Shown here in pieces: positions 54,983-63,681 of a DNA stretch of 64,000 bases. The translations under genes were made by a program, and so were the position numbers. Under the pieces are notes generated by a model. That model did not search any database. It was not told where the DNA came from and saw only the letters and a list, made by a program, of their open reading frames with translations. The first letter of the stretch is position 1. Each line of letters starts with the position of its first letter. The DNA comes from Pseudomonas sp. BSw22131 (GTDB lineage: Bacteria > Pseudomonadota > Gammaproteobacteria > Pseudomonadales > Pseudomonadaceae), in NCBI RefSeq assembly GCF_026810445.1, contig NZ_CP113949.1, forward strand, positions 4,092,001-4,156,000. The letters are read 5' to 3'.

Positions 54983-56023
54983 ATGAACAATTTCGATCCA
55001 GCAATCACTCACGAGCCCATTTCACCTGTTAGTCGGCGCAAGATTTTACAAGCCTCTGTCGTCGGTGCAGCCGCTGCTCTGGGTGCTTCGCTCGTAAGCG
55101 CTGCCTCCTCTACCAAGACTGCTTCAACACAGGAAAATGCCACGGTCTTCGACGATTCGTTCCATATCACGTTCCACACCCAGAAAGTCGGCGATGTGGA
55201 CGTGTTCTATCGCGAAGTAGGGCCCAAGGATGCCCCGGTGCTCCTGCTGCTTCACGGGTTCCCGACATCCAGCCATATGTTCCGCAACCTGATGCCTTTA
55301 TTGGCAAGCCAGTACCGCCTGATCGCGCCCGACTTACCGGGTTTTGGCAACACCAAAGCGCCGCCGCGCGGGAAGTTCGCCTACACATTTGAAAATCTTT
55401 ATAAGGTGATCAAGGGCTTTACCGAGGCCTTGGGGTTGAAGACATACGCTCTTTACATATTCGACTACGGTGCACCTGTCGGCTTGCGGCTTGCTGCGGC
55501 GAATCCGGAGAAGGTGACTGCAATCATCACCCAGAACGGTAACGCTTATCTGGAAGGCTTTAGTGATCAATGGGATTCATGGCAGGCCTACTGGCGCGAT
55601 CCTTCCGCGGCCAATCGCGAAGCCTGTCGCGCCTCTTTGTCGCCAGAGACGATCCGTGACTGGCAGTACGCCACGGGTTCTGACCCTGAGAAGCTCTCGC
55701 CCGACGGCTACAACCTGGACATTCTGTACATGTCACGGCCAGGCGCAGAAGAAATCCAGCTGGATCTGATCCTGGACTACCGCACTAACGTTGCCGCTTA
55801 TCCCGCATTCCAAGCATATCTACGCAAACACCAACCGCCATTGCTGGCGGTCTGGGGCAAACACGATCCGGCTTTTATCCCGCCTGGTGCGCTGGCGTAC
55901 CGTAAGGACATTCCGGCTGCTGAAGTGCATCTTCTGGATGCAGGCCATTTCGCACTGGAGACCCATGCCCCTGAGGTGGCGGAGCACATCCGCGAATTCC
56001 TGCAGCGGAAACTGAAAAAATAG
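54983..56023 (+). CDS. Alpha/beta hydrolase with Tat-type signal
   Basis: A 346-residue protein. The N-terminus holds a twin-arginine-like SRRKILQASVVGAAAALGAS signal. The hydrolase core shows VLLLLHGFPTSSHMFRNLM (oxyanion loop), IAPDLPGFGNT, the nucleophile region YALYIFDYGAPVGLRLA with Asp rather than Ser, and HLLDAGHFALET with the catalytic His. An Asp nucleophile points to a haloalkane dehalogenase or epoxide hydrolase-like enzyme. ATG 54983 is preferred to GTG 54950. No linked genes. Confidence 0.87.
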   Translation: MNNFDPAITHEPISPVSRRKILQASVVGAAAALGASLVSAASSTKTASTQENATVFDDSFHITFHTQKVGDVDVFYREVGPKDAPVLLLLHGFPTSSHMFRNLMPLLASQYRLIAPDLPGFGNTKAPPRGKFAYTFENLYKVIKGFTEALGLKTYALYIFDYGAPVGLRLAAANPEKVTAIITQNGNAYLEGFSDQWDSWQAYWRDPSAANREACRASLSPETIRDWQYATGSDPEKLSPDGYNLDILYMSRPGAEEIQLDLILDYRTNVAAYPAFQAYLRKHQPPLLAVWGKHDPAFIPPGALAYRKDIPAAEVHLLDAGHFALETHAPEVAEHIREFLQRKLKK

Positions 56024-56202
56024 CCAGATTGGGCACGTAATTAGCGTCGGCCAGTCTCGCTGGGGCCAGCGGACCACGGACGTTCATCGTGGCGCTTGTA
56101 AGGTGCTAGTTAAGGACTGGCAACCCATTGTGCTCAACTGTCTTGACAGTGTTTGCACGCGCAGCCCAGCGCGTGCTTTCCGGCTAGGCCTGATGAAGAA
56201 TT

Positions 56203-57117
56203 TCAACGGCTGGCTTTTAGTGTTTCAAGCATCGCTTCAGCGGCCAGGGAATGGACTTTTCGAGTTGGGTGCCACTCATCCCAGTAATAATGAGTATCTG
56301 GATCTGCACACACCGGTTCGACATCCGGGTAGGTGGTCTGGCAAGGGGAATCCAGATTCTTGAGCCCCGCACTGTCGGGTGACGCGCGCAGCTTGTTGCT
56401 GAAGGCCAGGTGGTCAAAATAAATGAGACTGACGTGACGGGTGTTAGCCATTTTTGTAAGCACATCCGGCAGTTTCTGTTCGAGTATGCGTTGGTATCGC
56501 GCCGCACTCTTGACTTGACTGCCCTGCACCACGGCCGGCACATGGCTCAAATCCGTGCTTCCAACAACCATTACATGCTTCGCGCCAGCTGTAATGAGCA
56601 TTTCAGTCGCCTTCTGTATGTTCGCTACGCTGTTCTGGCTGAGCACCTCAATCGACTCCGGGTGCGACAAATCGGCCCATTCAAAAAAATCGTTGGCTGA
56701 GACGAAAATGAAATAGAGCGCATTCGGATCCGCTTTGTGTGCTTCAGCGGCTTCCAGATGTTCGGCGATTTGCCCGAAAACACCGGTGTCGCGAGAGGGC
56801 GCCATCCAGGCATAGTAATTCCCGTTACCGCTCTTGGCGCCGCCAATCGCGTAATCGGTCAAGGGCACTTTCAGGGCGAGGGCCAAGTCCTCTACCGCTG
56901 TGGGGCCATTGCTCCAGCGGCCCTTCCAATATAGAGGGCCGGGTAGCTCTTGCGCGTCCTTGACCTTCTGCTGGCTCAATACTTTCGTAAAGTGTTCACC
57001 CGCACCATTGTCGGAGTAGCTGTCACCGAAGGCATAGAGATGATCGTAGCGGGAGGCGCCAAACGCACTTGATACAGTCAGTGTCAACAGAGCGGTCAAG
57101 CAAGCGCGTCTAATCAT
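56203..57117 (-). CDS. Secreted SGNH/GDSL hydrolase
   Basis: A 304-residue protein with a signal peptide (ACLTALLTLTVSSAFGAS) and the GDSL esterase/lipase blocks: block I YAFGDSYSDNG with the nucleophile Ser, block III-like FIFVSANDFFEW, and block V YYWDEWHPTRKVH with Asp and His. This is the thermolabile hemolysin/phospholipase-like branch by appearance. Start ATG 57117. A monocistronic gene on the minus strand. Confidence 0.87.
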   Translation of the reverse strand: MIRRACLTALLTLTVSSAFGASRYDHLYAFGDSYSDNGAGEHFTKVLSQQKVKDAQELPGPLYWKGRWSNGPTAVEDLALALKVPLTDYAIGGAKSGNGNYYAWMAPSRDTGVFGQIAEHLEAAEAHKADPNALYFIFVSANDFFEWADLSHPESIEVLSQNSVANIQKATEMLITAGAKHVMVVGSTDLSHVPAVVQGSQVKSAARYQRILEQKLPDVLTKMANTRHVSLIYFDHLAFSNKLRASPDSAGLKNLDSPCQTTYPDVEPVCADPDTHYYWDEWHPTRKVHSLAAEAMLETLKASR

Positions 57118-57169
57118 TGTGAGTCTCCTGAGTGATGAGCCGAGACTACCGAAAATAAAGTGTTCCCTT

Positions 57170-57212
57170 GCAACAGTTACGACCCGGGCTTAGCTCAGGC
57201 CGTAACTGTTGC
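57170..57212. repeat. Perfect 12-bp inverted repeat
   Basis: GCAACAGTTACG and CGTAACTGTTGC are separated by 19 nt, in which CCCGGGCTTAGCTCAGG is itself partly self-complementary. No T tract follows on either side, so it is not a standard terminator. It lies between the ALDH stop and the SGNH gene start. Confidence 0.7.
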
Positions 57213-57223
57213 CCGTTCAGTTG

Positions 57224-58651
57224 TCACTCGCTCCAACCGACCACGCCCTTGATTTCCAGAAAGTCGTGAATGCCCCAGCCCGCGTACTCGCGGCCATTGC
57301 CGGATTGTTTGTAGCCACCAAACGGCGCGAACGTGTCCCAGCTCGGGTAGTTCAGGTACACCGAGCCGGCACGCATCTGTTTGGCAACGGCGCGGGCACG
57401 CTCGATATTGCCGGACTGTACGTAGGCCGCCAGGCCGTAAACGGTGTCGTTGGCCATTTCGATAGCCTGCGTTTCGCTGTCATAGGCAATGATCGACAGC
57501 ACGGGCCCGAAGATTTCTTCGCGGGCAATGGTCATCTGCCCCGTCACGTCGCCAAACACGGTGGGGCGCACGTAGTAGCCCTTGTCCAGGCCTTCAGGAC
57601 GGCCCAGACCGCCAGTCACCAGCGTAGCGCCCTCTTCGATACCGATAGCGATCAGGCTCTGAATCTTGGCGAACTGTGTGTCGCTGATGACCGGACCGAG
57701 ATTCGTGCTGGCATCCTGCGGGCTGCCGGTCACCAACTGCTCGGCGGTTGCTTTGGCAATTTGCATGGCCCGGGCAAGCTGCGCTCGAGGCACCAGCATA
57801 CGTGTCGGCGCATTGCAGGATTGTCCGGAGTTCGAGAAGCAGCCCTTCACCCCTTTAGCCACCGCCACTTCAAAGTCCGCGTCTTCCAGCAGGATATTGG
57901 CCGATTTACCGCCCAGCTCCTGGGCCACGCGTTTAACCGTGTCAGCAGCCGACTTGGCGACAAGGATGCCTGCGCGGGTGGAACCGGTGAACGAGACCAT
58001 GTCGACTTTCGGGTGGCTGGCCATGTATTGGCCCACATCCGGCCCGGTGCCGTTAAGCAGGTTGAACACCCCGGCTGGCACACCCGCCTCATGCATGATT
58101 TCGGCGAAGATGATTCCGGTCAACGGCGCAATTTCACTGGGCTTGAGCACCACGGTGCAACCGGCGGCAATCGCGGGCGCGACCTTGCAGACGATCTGGT
58201 TCAGCGGCCAGTTCCACGGCGTGATGAGGGCGCAGACGCCGATGGCTTCACGCATCACCTGAGTGGTGCCGTGCACTTCGCTGAACTGAAATGTCTCCAA
58301 AGCGCTGATGGTCGATTCCAGGTGCGCGCGACCGCTCCAGACTTGCGAGTCACGGGCGAAATGCAGCGGCGCGCCCATCTCCTGGCTGACGGCCTTGACC
58401 AAATCTTCGTAGCGCAGGTTGTAGACCCGCAGAATGTTTTTGAGCAGCGCCAGGCGTTCGCTGACACGGGTCACCGAAAACGCGGGAAACGCCTTGGCAG
58501 CAGCGTTTACCGCGCTGTCCACGTCCGCCGCGTTGCCCACCGCGATGCTGATGAAGGCTTGCTCGGTGGAAGGGTCGATCACCTCCAGCGTGTTTCCCGA
58601 CTGGGTGTCGACCCACTGGCCATCGATGTAGAACTTGAGCGCATTATTCAT
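57224..58651 (-). CDS. Aldehyde dehydrogenase
   Basis: A 475-residue NAD(P)-dependent ALDH: ALITPWNWPLNQIVCKVAPA, VVLKPSEIAPLTG, VSFTGSTRAGILVAKSAA, general-base Glu in QELGGKSANI, catalytic Cys in CFSNSGQSCNAPTRMLV and EEIFGPVLSIIAYD. Start ATG 58651. It ends the minus-strand run SDR-aminotransferase-ligase-ALDH and so probably oxidises the aldehyde product of the pathway. Gaps of 119, 68 and 128 bp separate these genes. Confidence 0.93.
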   Translation of the reverse strand: MNNALKFYIDGQWVDTQSGNTLEVIDPSTEQAFISIAVGNAADVDSAVNAAAKAFPAFSVTRVSERLALLKNILRVYNLRYEDLVKAVSQEMGAPLHFARDSQVWSGRAHLESTISALETFQFSEVHGTTQVMREAIGVCALITPWNWPLNQIVCKVAPAIAAGCTVVLKPSEIAPLTGIIFAEIMHEAGVPAGVFNLLNGTGPDVGQYMASHPKVDMVSFTGSTRAGILVAKSAADTVKRVAQELGGKSANILLEDADFEVAVAKGVKGCFSNSGQSCNAPTRMLVPRAQLARAMQIAKATAEQLVTGSPQDASTNLGPVISDTQFAKIQSLIAIGIEEGATLVTGGLGRPEGLDKGYYVRPTVFGDVTGQMTIAREEIFGPVLSIIAYDSETQAIEMANDTVYGLAAYVQSGNIERARAVAKQMRAGSVYLNYPSWDTFAPFGGYKQSGNGREYAGWGIHDFLEIKGVVGWSE

Positions 58652-58770
58652 GGTTGATCTCTCGTTGACTGGAGACCGAGTGGCAGCCTCGGCCCCCACA
58701 CGATTAGCTAAATGACTCAGAAGTCGCTGCCGTCAGCGGGCCATTTAAAGGCATCCTGACGGGCCAACAC

Positions 58771-60138
58771 TCATGCGTGAGTAAGGTACCAGCGCCAGTC
58801 CTGCTCTCCGACTTCAGCATTGAATGTACGGAACTCGCGCCACTTGATCGCCAGGAACACCTTCAGGAATTCAGCGCCCAGCGCCTCGCGTGCCCAGGTG
58901 GAACGTTCAAGTGCCTTTAACGCTGTCAGCCAGTCGGTGGGTAGAAAGTCGGTCGCCTGTTCATAGCCATTACCCACAATCGCAGCGCCAGGATCGGTTT
59001 GATGAGTGATGCCGTGGTGAATGCCCGCAAGTACTGCAGCAGCAGCGAGATAGGGGTTGGCATCGGCACCGCAAATGCGGTGTTCGATGTGCCGACTGAT
59101 CGCAGGTCCGCCGGGCACGCGGAACGACACCGTACGATTGTTGACGCCCCAGCTTTTGGCCAGCGGCGCGTAACTGCCGGTCTGGAACCTGCGATAGGAG
59201 TTGGCATGGGGGCAAAATATCGCCAGCGAGTCAAACAAGGTTGCCATCATCCCTCCAATGGAGTGACGCAACAGCGGCGTGCCCTGTGGGTCTTCGCTCG
59301 CATACAGGTTGTTGCCCTGCACGTCGGCCAGACTGACGTGCAGATGCATACCGCTACCCGCTTGATCGCTGAATGGCTTGGCCATGAAGCACGCTTGCAG
59401 CCCGTGTTTGTTGGCCACGCCTTTGACCAGGCGCTTGTAACGTACGCCTTCATCGATGGCCTGGAGTGCGTCGAAACGATGCTCCAGCGTCAACTCGAGC
59501 TGGCCGGGCGCGTACTCGGATATCGCCGTACGCACCGGTAACCCCTGCAGCGCGCACGCTGCGTAGAGGTCATCCAGAAACGGTTGAACCTGTTCGAGTT
59601 CATATACGCCATACACCTGCGGAGCAACCGGACGTACGCCATTGGTTTGCAGCGCCGGCTGCGGTCGACCGTTGACGTCGCGCTGTTGGTCCAGCAGATA
59701 GAACTCCAACTCAACGGCCATTACCGGATGGAACCCATCGGCTTTCAGCCGCTCGATTGTATTCACCAGTACATGGCGCGGGTCGACGGGCGCGGCGGGA
59801 AGACCTTGGGTCGGGTGCATGCTCACCTGCACTTGACCGGTGGGTTTGGTGCGCCAGGGTTGCAGGGTCAGGCTCCCCGGCAAGGGATAGGTCCAGCAAT
59901 CCGCGTCAGCGACATCCCAGACCAGGCCAGTCTCGTCTACGTCCTCACCCTGCACGGTCAAGGCCAGAATGGAACTTGGCAGTGGCCGACCATTTTCGTA
60001 GATCGCCAGTAGCTCGTCACGATGCAACAGTTTGCCCCGTGGAACACCATTCGCGTCGATAAGGAACAACTCGATGCTCAGCACTTCAGGGTGAGCGGCC
60101 AGATAATCCCGGGCCTCTTTTTTATCGGCAAATTGCAT
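58771..60138 (-). CDS. Glutamine synthetase-like gamma-glutamyl ligase
   Basis: A 455-residue glutamine synthetase-fold enzyme: GVPRGKLLHRDELLAIYENG, EDVDETGLVWDVADAD, ELEFYLLDQQRD, SEYAPGQLELTLEHR, GSGMHLHVSLAD, NNRTVSFRVPGGPAISRHIE and the C-terminal ICGADANPYLAAAAVLAG. The length and divergent sequence fit the PuuA/GlnA3 type, which joins glutamate to amines, rather than housekeeping GlnA. AAGAGG precedes ATG 60138. The neighbours suggest an amine substrate; which one is not shown. Confidence 0.88.
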   Translation of the reverse strand: MQFADKKEARDYLAAHPEVLSIELFLIDANGVPRGKLLHRDELLAIYENGRPLPSSILALTVQGEDVDETGLVWDVADADCWTYPLPGSLTLQPWRTKPTGQVQVSMHPTQGLPAAPVDPRHVLVNTIERLKADGFHPVMAVELEFYLLDQQRDVNGRPQPALQTNGVRPVAPQVYGVYELEQVQPFLDDLYAACALQGLPVRTAISEYAPGQLELTLEHRFDALQAIDEGVRYKRLVKGVANKHGLQACFMAKPFSDQAGSGMHLHVSLADVQGNNLYASEDPQGTPLLRHSIGGMMATLFDSLAIFCPHANSYRRFQTGSYAPLAKSWGVNNRTVSFRVPGGPAISRHIEHRICGADANPYLAAAAVLAGIHHGITHQTDPGAAIVGNGYEQATDFLPTDWLTALKALERSTWAREALGAEFLKVFLAIKWREFRTFNAEVGEQDWRWYLTHA

Positions 60139-60206
60139 GTCAAACCTCTTGGCTCATTCAGCGACTTGGCAGTATTTGAGAAGGGTGGGGGGCTTCAGAC
60201 GTCCAT

Positions 60207-61601
60207 TCATGAAGGGATGACCCGAGCGCCAGGTAGAGCAAGCAACGTAGTCAGCGCGCTATCCAACTCCTCGATCAGCCTGTCGATATCCGCATCACTT
60301 GTTTGCGGACAGCACAGAGTCATGTTGTGAAAAGGCGTGATCAGGATGCCGCGATTGATCAGGTAGAGGTGCAGCGCCATTTGAAGGCTGTCATGAAAAG
60401 CCGCCTCGGCTTGCGCACCGGTTCTGGGCGAGGTGGCGCAGAATTGAAACTCACAACGAGCCCCCAACTCTGTGACAGACCAGTTCAGTTGGTGCCGCTT
60501 GAACAACGTTCGAAATCCCTGCGCCAATCTTGAGGCGACGGACAGCATGTGCTCGTAGGCAGAGTCCGTCATGACCTCTTCAAGGCTGGCGCGCATGCAA
60601 CGCATCGCCAGCGAGTTGGCAGACAGCGTTGTTCCCATACCGCTGTGCCCATGGCCGCCGCCGTCTGCGCTCATCTGCACGTCGCGCATGGCCTGAGCAA
60701 CTTCCTCGGTCACGCCAAACACAGCGCAAGGCATCCCCCCCGCGATCGGTTTACCCACCACGAAAAAGTCGGGTTCCAACGCCCATTGGCGCGTGCATCC
60801 ACCCAGTCCCGTGGAAATCGTGTGGGTCTCATCAATGACCAGCAGGCTGCCATATTGGCGGGTCAACTCTCGGCACTTTTGCATGAACCCAGGATCGGGC
60901 AGGACCATGCCGATGTTCGTCATCGCCGGCTCGCACATCAGCGCGCAGACATCGCCCTGGGCCAAAGCAGCCTCCAGTGCATCGACATCGTTGAACGGGA
61001 TGGATCGACTGTACTGGCTCAAGTCGTAGGCCTGGCCCACAAGACCTGGACGGTGCACTGTCTTGCCGTCGCGGTAGCGCACCATCACGTCATCCACGGT
61101 GCCGTGATAGCAGCCGTCGAATACCAGCAAGACATTGCGCTTGGTGATGGCGCGCGCCCAGCGCAACACATAACGGTTGGCGTCAGTCGCATTGGCCGTC
61201 ACCTGCCAGTAAGGCAAATCAAATCGCTGGGCCAGCAACTCGCCGCAAACCACCGCGTCTTCGCCAGGCAGCATCGTGGTCAAACCATTGTTCGCCTGCT
61301 CGGCTATGGCGCGGGCAACAGGATCAGGTGAATGGCCGAACATCGTGCCGGTGTCGCCCAGACAAAAATCAATGTATTCATGATCGTCAACATCGGTGAA
61401 GCGTGCGCCTTTGGCGCGCTGGACGAAGAGCGGCGAAGGCATCGACCAGTCGCTCATCCAGTGCATGGGAACCCCGTTGAACAGATTCGCCCTGGCACGC
61501 TTGGCCAGCGCCATCGAAGTTGGGTTGTTTTCTATAAAACGGGCACGCTCGGAGGCGGTAAAAACAGCAATCGCTGATTCACTAATTCCACTTTTCGACA
61601 T
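60207..61601 (-). CDS. Class III aminotransferase (GSA-aminomutase-like)
   Basis: A 464-residue PLP enzyme: FTDVDDHEYIDFCLGDTGTMFG, ANATDANRYVLRWARAITKRN, YHGTVDDVMV, LLVIDETHTISTGLGG with the PLP-binding Asp, and the Schiff-base Lys in FFVVGKPIAGGMPCAV. This is the glutamate-1-semialdehyde aminomutase-like branch, used by many catabolic aminotransferases. It should not be the housekeeping HemL, since the motifs vary. Start ATG 61601, not the TTG at 61607. Confidence 0.88.
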   Translation of the reverse strand: MSKSGISESAIAVFTASERARFIENNPTSMALAKRARANLFNGVPMHWMSDWSMPSPLFVQRAKGARFTDVDDHEYIDFCLGDTGTMFGHSPDPVARAIAEQANNGLTTMLPGEDAVVCGELLAQRFDLPYWQVTANATDANRYVLRWARAITKRNVLLVFDGCYHGTVDDVMVRYRDGKTVHRPGLVGQAYDLSQYSRSIPFNDVDALEAALAQGDVCALMCEPAMTNIGMVLPDPGFMQKCRELTRQYGSLLVIDETHTISTGLGGCTRQWALEPDFFVVGKPIAGGMPCAVFGVTEEVAQAMRDVQMSADGGGHGHSGMGTTLSANSLAMRCMRASLEEVMTDSAYEHMLSVASRLAQGFRTLFKRHQLNWSVTELGARCEFQFCATSPRTGAQAEAAFHDSLQMALHLYLINRGILITPFHNMTLCCPQTSDADIDRLIEELDSALTTLLALPGARVIPS

Positions 61602-61729
61602 GATCAAACAACCTATGTTAATTACAAAAACTGGTTAAAAGTCCTTGCCGCTCGGACAGTAACTATCCGCCGCAGCACTAACGCTGTATGGGTTCCTGGA
61701 TAGGGAACAAACCGCCTCCTTTCTTGACC

Positions 61730-62515
61730 TCAGGATCGAGGAGCCTTGTTCTCGATCAGACAGTTCCCGCCATCCACCACGATAACTTCACCGGTGATGT
61801 AACTCGATTCAGGCGACGCCAGAAATGCAACCGCCGCAGCCACTTCGTGGGGACTGCCTGCCCGGCCCATTGGGGTAAAGCGCCCAGCCTCGGCTTCAAC
61901 GGGCGTGGTTGACCCGGTCGTGATCCATCCGGGAGCCACGCTGTTGACGGTAATCCCCTGCTTGGCGACTTCAAGTGCAAGTCCCATGTTCATGCCAACC
62001 ATTGCGGCCTTGGCAGCGCTATAAGCGGCTTCGCCCGGATTGCTCCCCCGGGTGCCCGTGGTGGAACTAATATTGACAATGCGTCCGTAATTGCGCGCCG
62101 TCATACCGGGCAAAACAGCCCGAGTCAGAAGAAAAGCGGTCGTTAAGTTTCTGGCCAGTGAAAGATCCCACTCATGCAGCTCCATACTCGCCAACTCCGA
62201 GAAAACCTCAGGGCTTCCTTGCATGGCCATACCGGCATTATTTACCAGTACATCGACCCGTCCCCAGACCGACTCGGCCCACAGGCTGAATTCACGCACC
62301 TGACTTTCATCAGTGAGGTCAGCTGGCCGACCTTCAACTTCAAACCCTTCTGCGAGTAGCTCTTTAATTCGATCCTCGATGCGGTTGCTGCTAGCGGTGA
62401 TGATCAATCTCGCACCCGCTGCACCTAGCCTGCGAGCAATCGCCATACCAATACCTGCTTCACTTCCGGCACCACTGACAAGTGCCACATGTCCCCTAAA
62501 ATCAGTATTTAACAT
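61730..62515 (-). CDS. SDR-family oxidoreductase
   Basis: A 261-residue short-chain dehydrogenase: nucleotide loop [34 protein letters not shown], catalytic Ser in [13 protein letters not shown], Tyr and Lys in [12 protein letters not shown], and [14 protein letters not shown] 62515 follows GGGGAAC. It faces the LysR gene divergently, so it is probably the first gene of the regulated operon. Confidence 0.92.
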   Translation of the reverse strand: MLNTDFRGHVALVSGAGSEAGIGMAIARRLGAAGARLIITASSNRIEDRIKELLAEGFEVEGRPADLTDESQVREFSLWAESVWGRVDVLVNNAGMAMQGSPEVFSELASMELHEWDLSLARNLTTAFLLTRAVLPGMTARNYGRIVNISSTTGTRGSNPGEAAYSAAKAAMVGMNMGLALEVAKQGITVNSVAPGWITTGSTTPVEAEAGRFTPMGRAGSPHEVAAAVAFLASPESSYITGEVIVVDGGNCLIENKAPRS

Positions 62516-62530
62516 GGTGTTCCCCACGTA

Positions 62531-62596
62531 CCTAATTTGTAATAGGAGTGGAAATTAGGCTAATAAATCTGATAGACAAAGACGATCATCATCAGA
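62531..62596. promoter_or_regulatory. Two dyad-symmetry elements in the SDR-LysR divergent promoter
   Basis: CCTAATTT (62531) and AAATTAGG (62552-62559) form a perfect 8-bp dyad with a 13-nt spacer. TCTGAT (62568) and ATCAGA (62591-62596) form a second, with a 17-nt spacer. They are plausible LysR-type binding sites for control of both genes. This is sequence pattern only. Confidence 0.5.
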
Positions 62597-62611
62597 AAAT
62601 CTGACAACACC

Positions 62612-63517
62612 ATGGCGTTTACCAGTGAGTCACTGAAAGTTTTCCTTGCGGTTGTCGACAGCGGCTCCTTTTCTGCCGCCGCACGGAAATTGGGCCGGGT
62701 ACCCTCGGCCATCAACATGGCGGTGTCGCAGCTTGAAGCAGAGCTGGATTTATTGCTTTTTGACCGATCAACCCGCAAAGCCATTCCTACCCCCGCTGCC
62801 AAAGCACTTGAGCCCCAGGCACGACAGGTCGCGAGCCAGATAAACCTGCTGGACGCCCATGCCCTCCAGCTTCATCAGGGGTTGGAGCGGCGCTTGATCC
62901 TTGCGATGGCGCCGGAGTTGCAAACAGGCGTATGGAGTCGTCCACTGTCCATTATTGCCAGCGAGTTCCCCACGCTTGAAATCGAGATTCGCTCCGCTTC
63001 CCATCCGGAGGCGATTCGCATGCTCCATGAAGGGCGTGTGCAATTGGCACTTGGGTTTGAACGACCAGGGCTTGACGAGCGGGAAACGTTTCTTGAAGCG
63101 GGAAGCCAGTTGTTAGTAGCCGTTGCCTCTCCAGATCATCCTGCAGCCGCTGGCAAGAAAAGCCCTTTAAGTGAAGAGCAGCTGGTGAATGTTCGACAGA
63201 TCATAGTCGCTACTGGAGGACCTACAGACTCTGACCCACGTGTTGTGCTGTCGCGGCGGATTTGGCTCAGCGACAGCTACCTGGCAACCCTGGATCTGGT
63301 CCAGCAGGGATTGGGCTGGGCTTATCTTCCACAACCGCTGGTACAACCTCTAATCACTTCGGGCGCATTGACGGAGGTGGTGTTTGACAACATGCCGAGT
63401 CAGATGCGGTTATGGGTCGATATCATCTGGGTAAAGAACCGCCCCCTGGGGCTTGCAGCGAGTCGCTACCTGAGTCTGATACGCAAGATAGTCGAGGCCG
63501 AGCCGCGTCGTGTTTGA
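62612..63517 (+). CDS. LysR-family regulator of the amine cluster
   Basis: A 301-residue LysR regulator with an N-terminal winged helix (SLKVFLAVVDSGSFSAAARK, then LGRVPSAINMAVSQLEAEL) and an effector domain with LILAMAPELQTGVWSRPLS and LGWAYLPQPLVQPLI. It is divergent from the SDR gene, so it probably controls the minus-strand operon. Inducer unknown. Confidence 0.92.
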   Translation: MAFTSESLKVFLAVVDSGSFSAAARKLGRVPSAINMAVSQLEAELDLLLFDRSTRKAIPTPAAKALEPQARQVASQINLLDAHALQLHQGLERRLILAMAPELQTGVWSRPLSIIASEFPTLEIEIRSASHPEAIRMLHEGRVQLALGFERPGLDERETFLEAGSQLLVAVASPDHPAAAGKKSPLSEEQLVNVRQIIVATGGPTDSDPRVVLSRRIWLSDSYLATLDLVQQGLGWAYLPQPLVQPLITSGALTEVVFDNMPSQMRLWVDIIWVKNRPLGLAASRYLSLIRKIVEAEPRRV

Positions 63518-63681
63518 GGAATAAAAATGACTGGCAATGCTTGAAACGGACGATCACAAGGCAGCGCCGTCGCGGCGGGTTTACATATCCAAAACTGATG
63601 ACAAGACCGCCCGCCGGGGGCTCGGCAGGGGCAGCCTGGTCAAGGTGTTTCAGCCTCCTGCCATTCAAACTGTGTGCCCGC

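Noticed and set aside
57209..58657. 482-codon plus-strand open frame
   Set aside because: It lies antisense to the aldehyde dehydrogenase, which has every catalytic motif. The antisense product is His/Arg/Gly-rich without family likeness, as expected from high-GC DNA.
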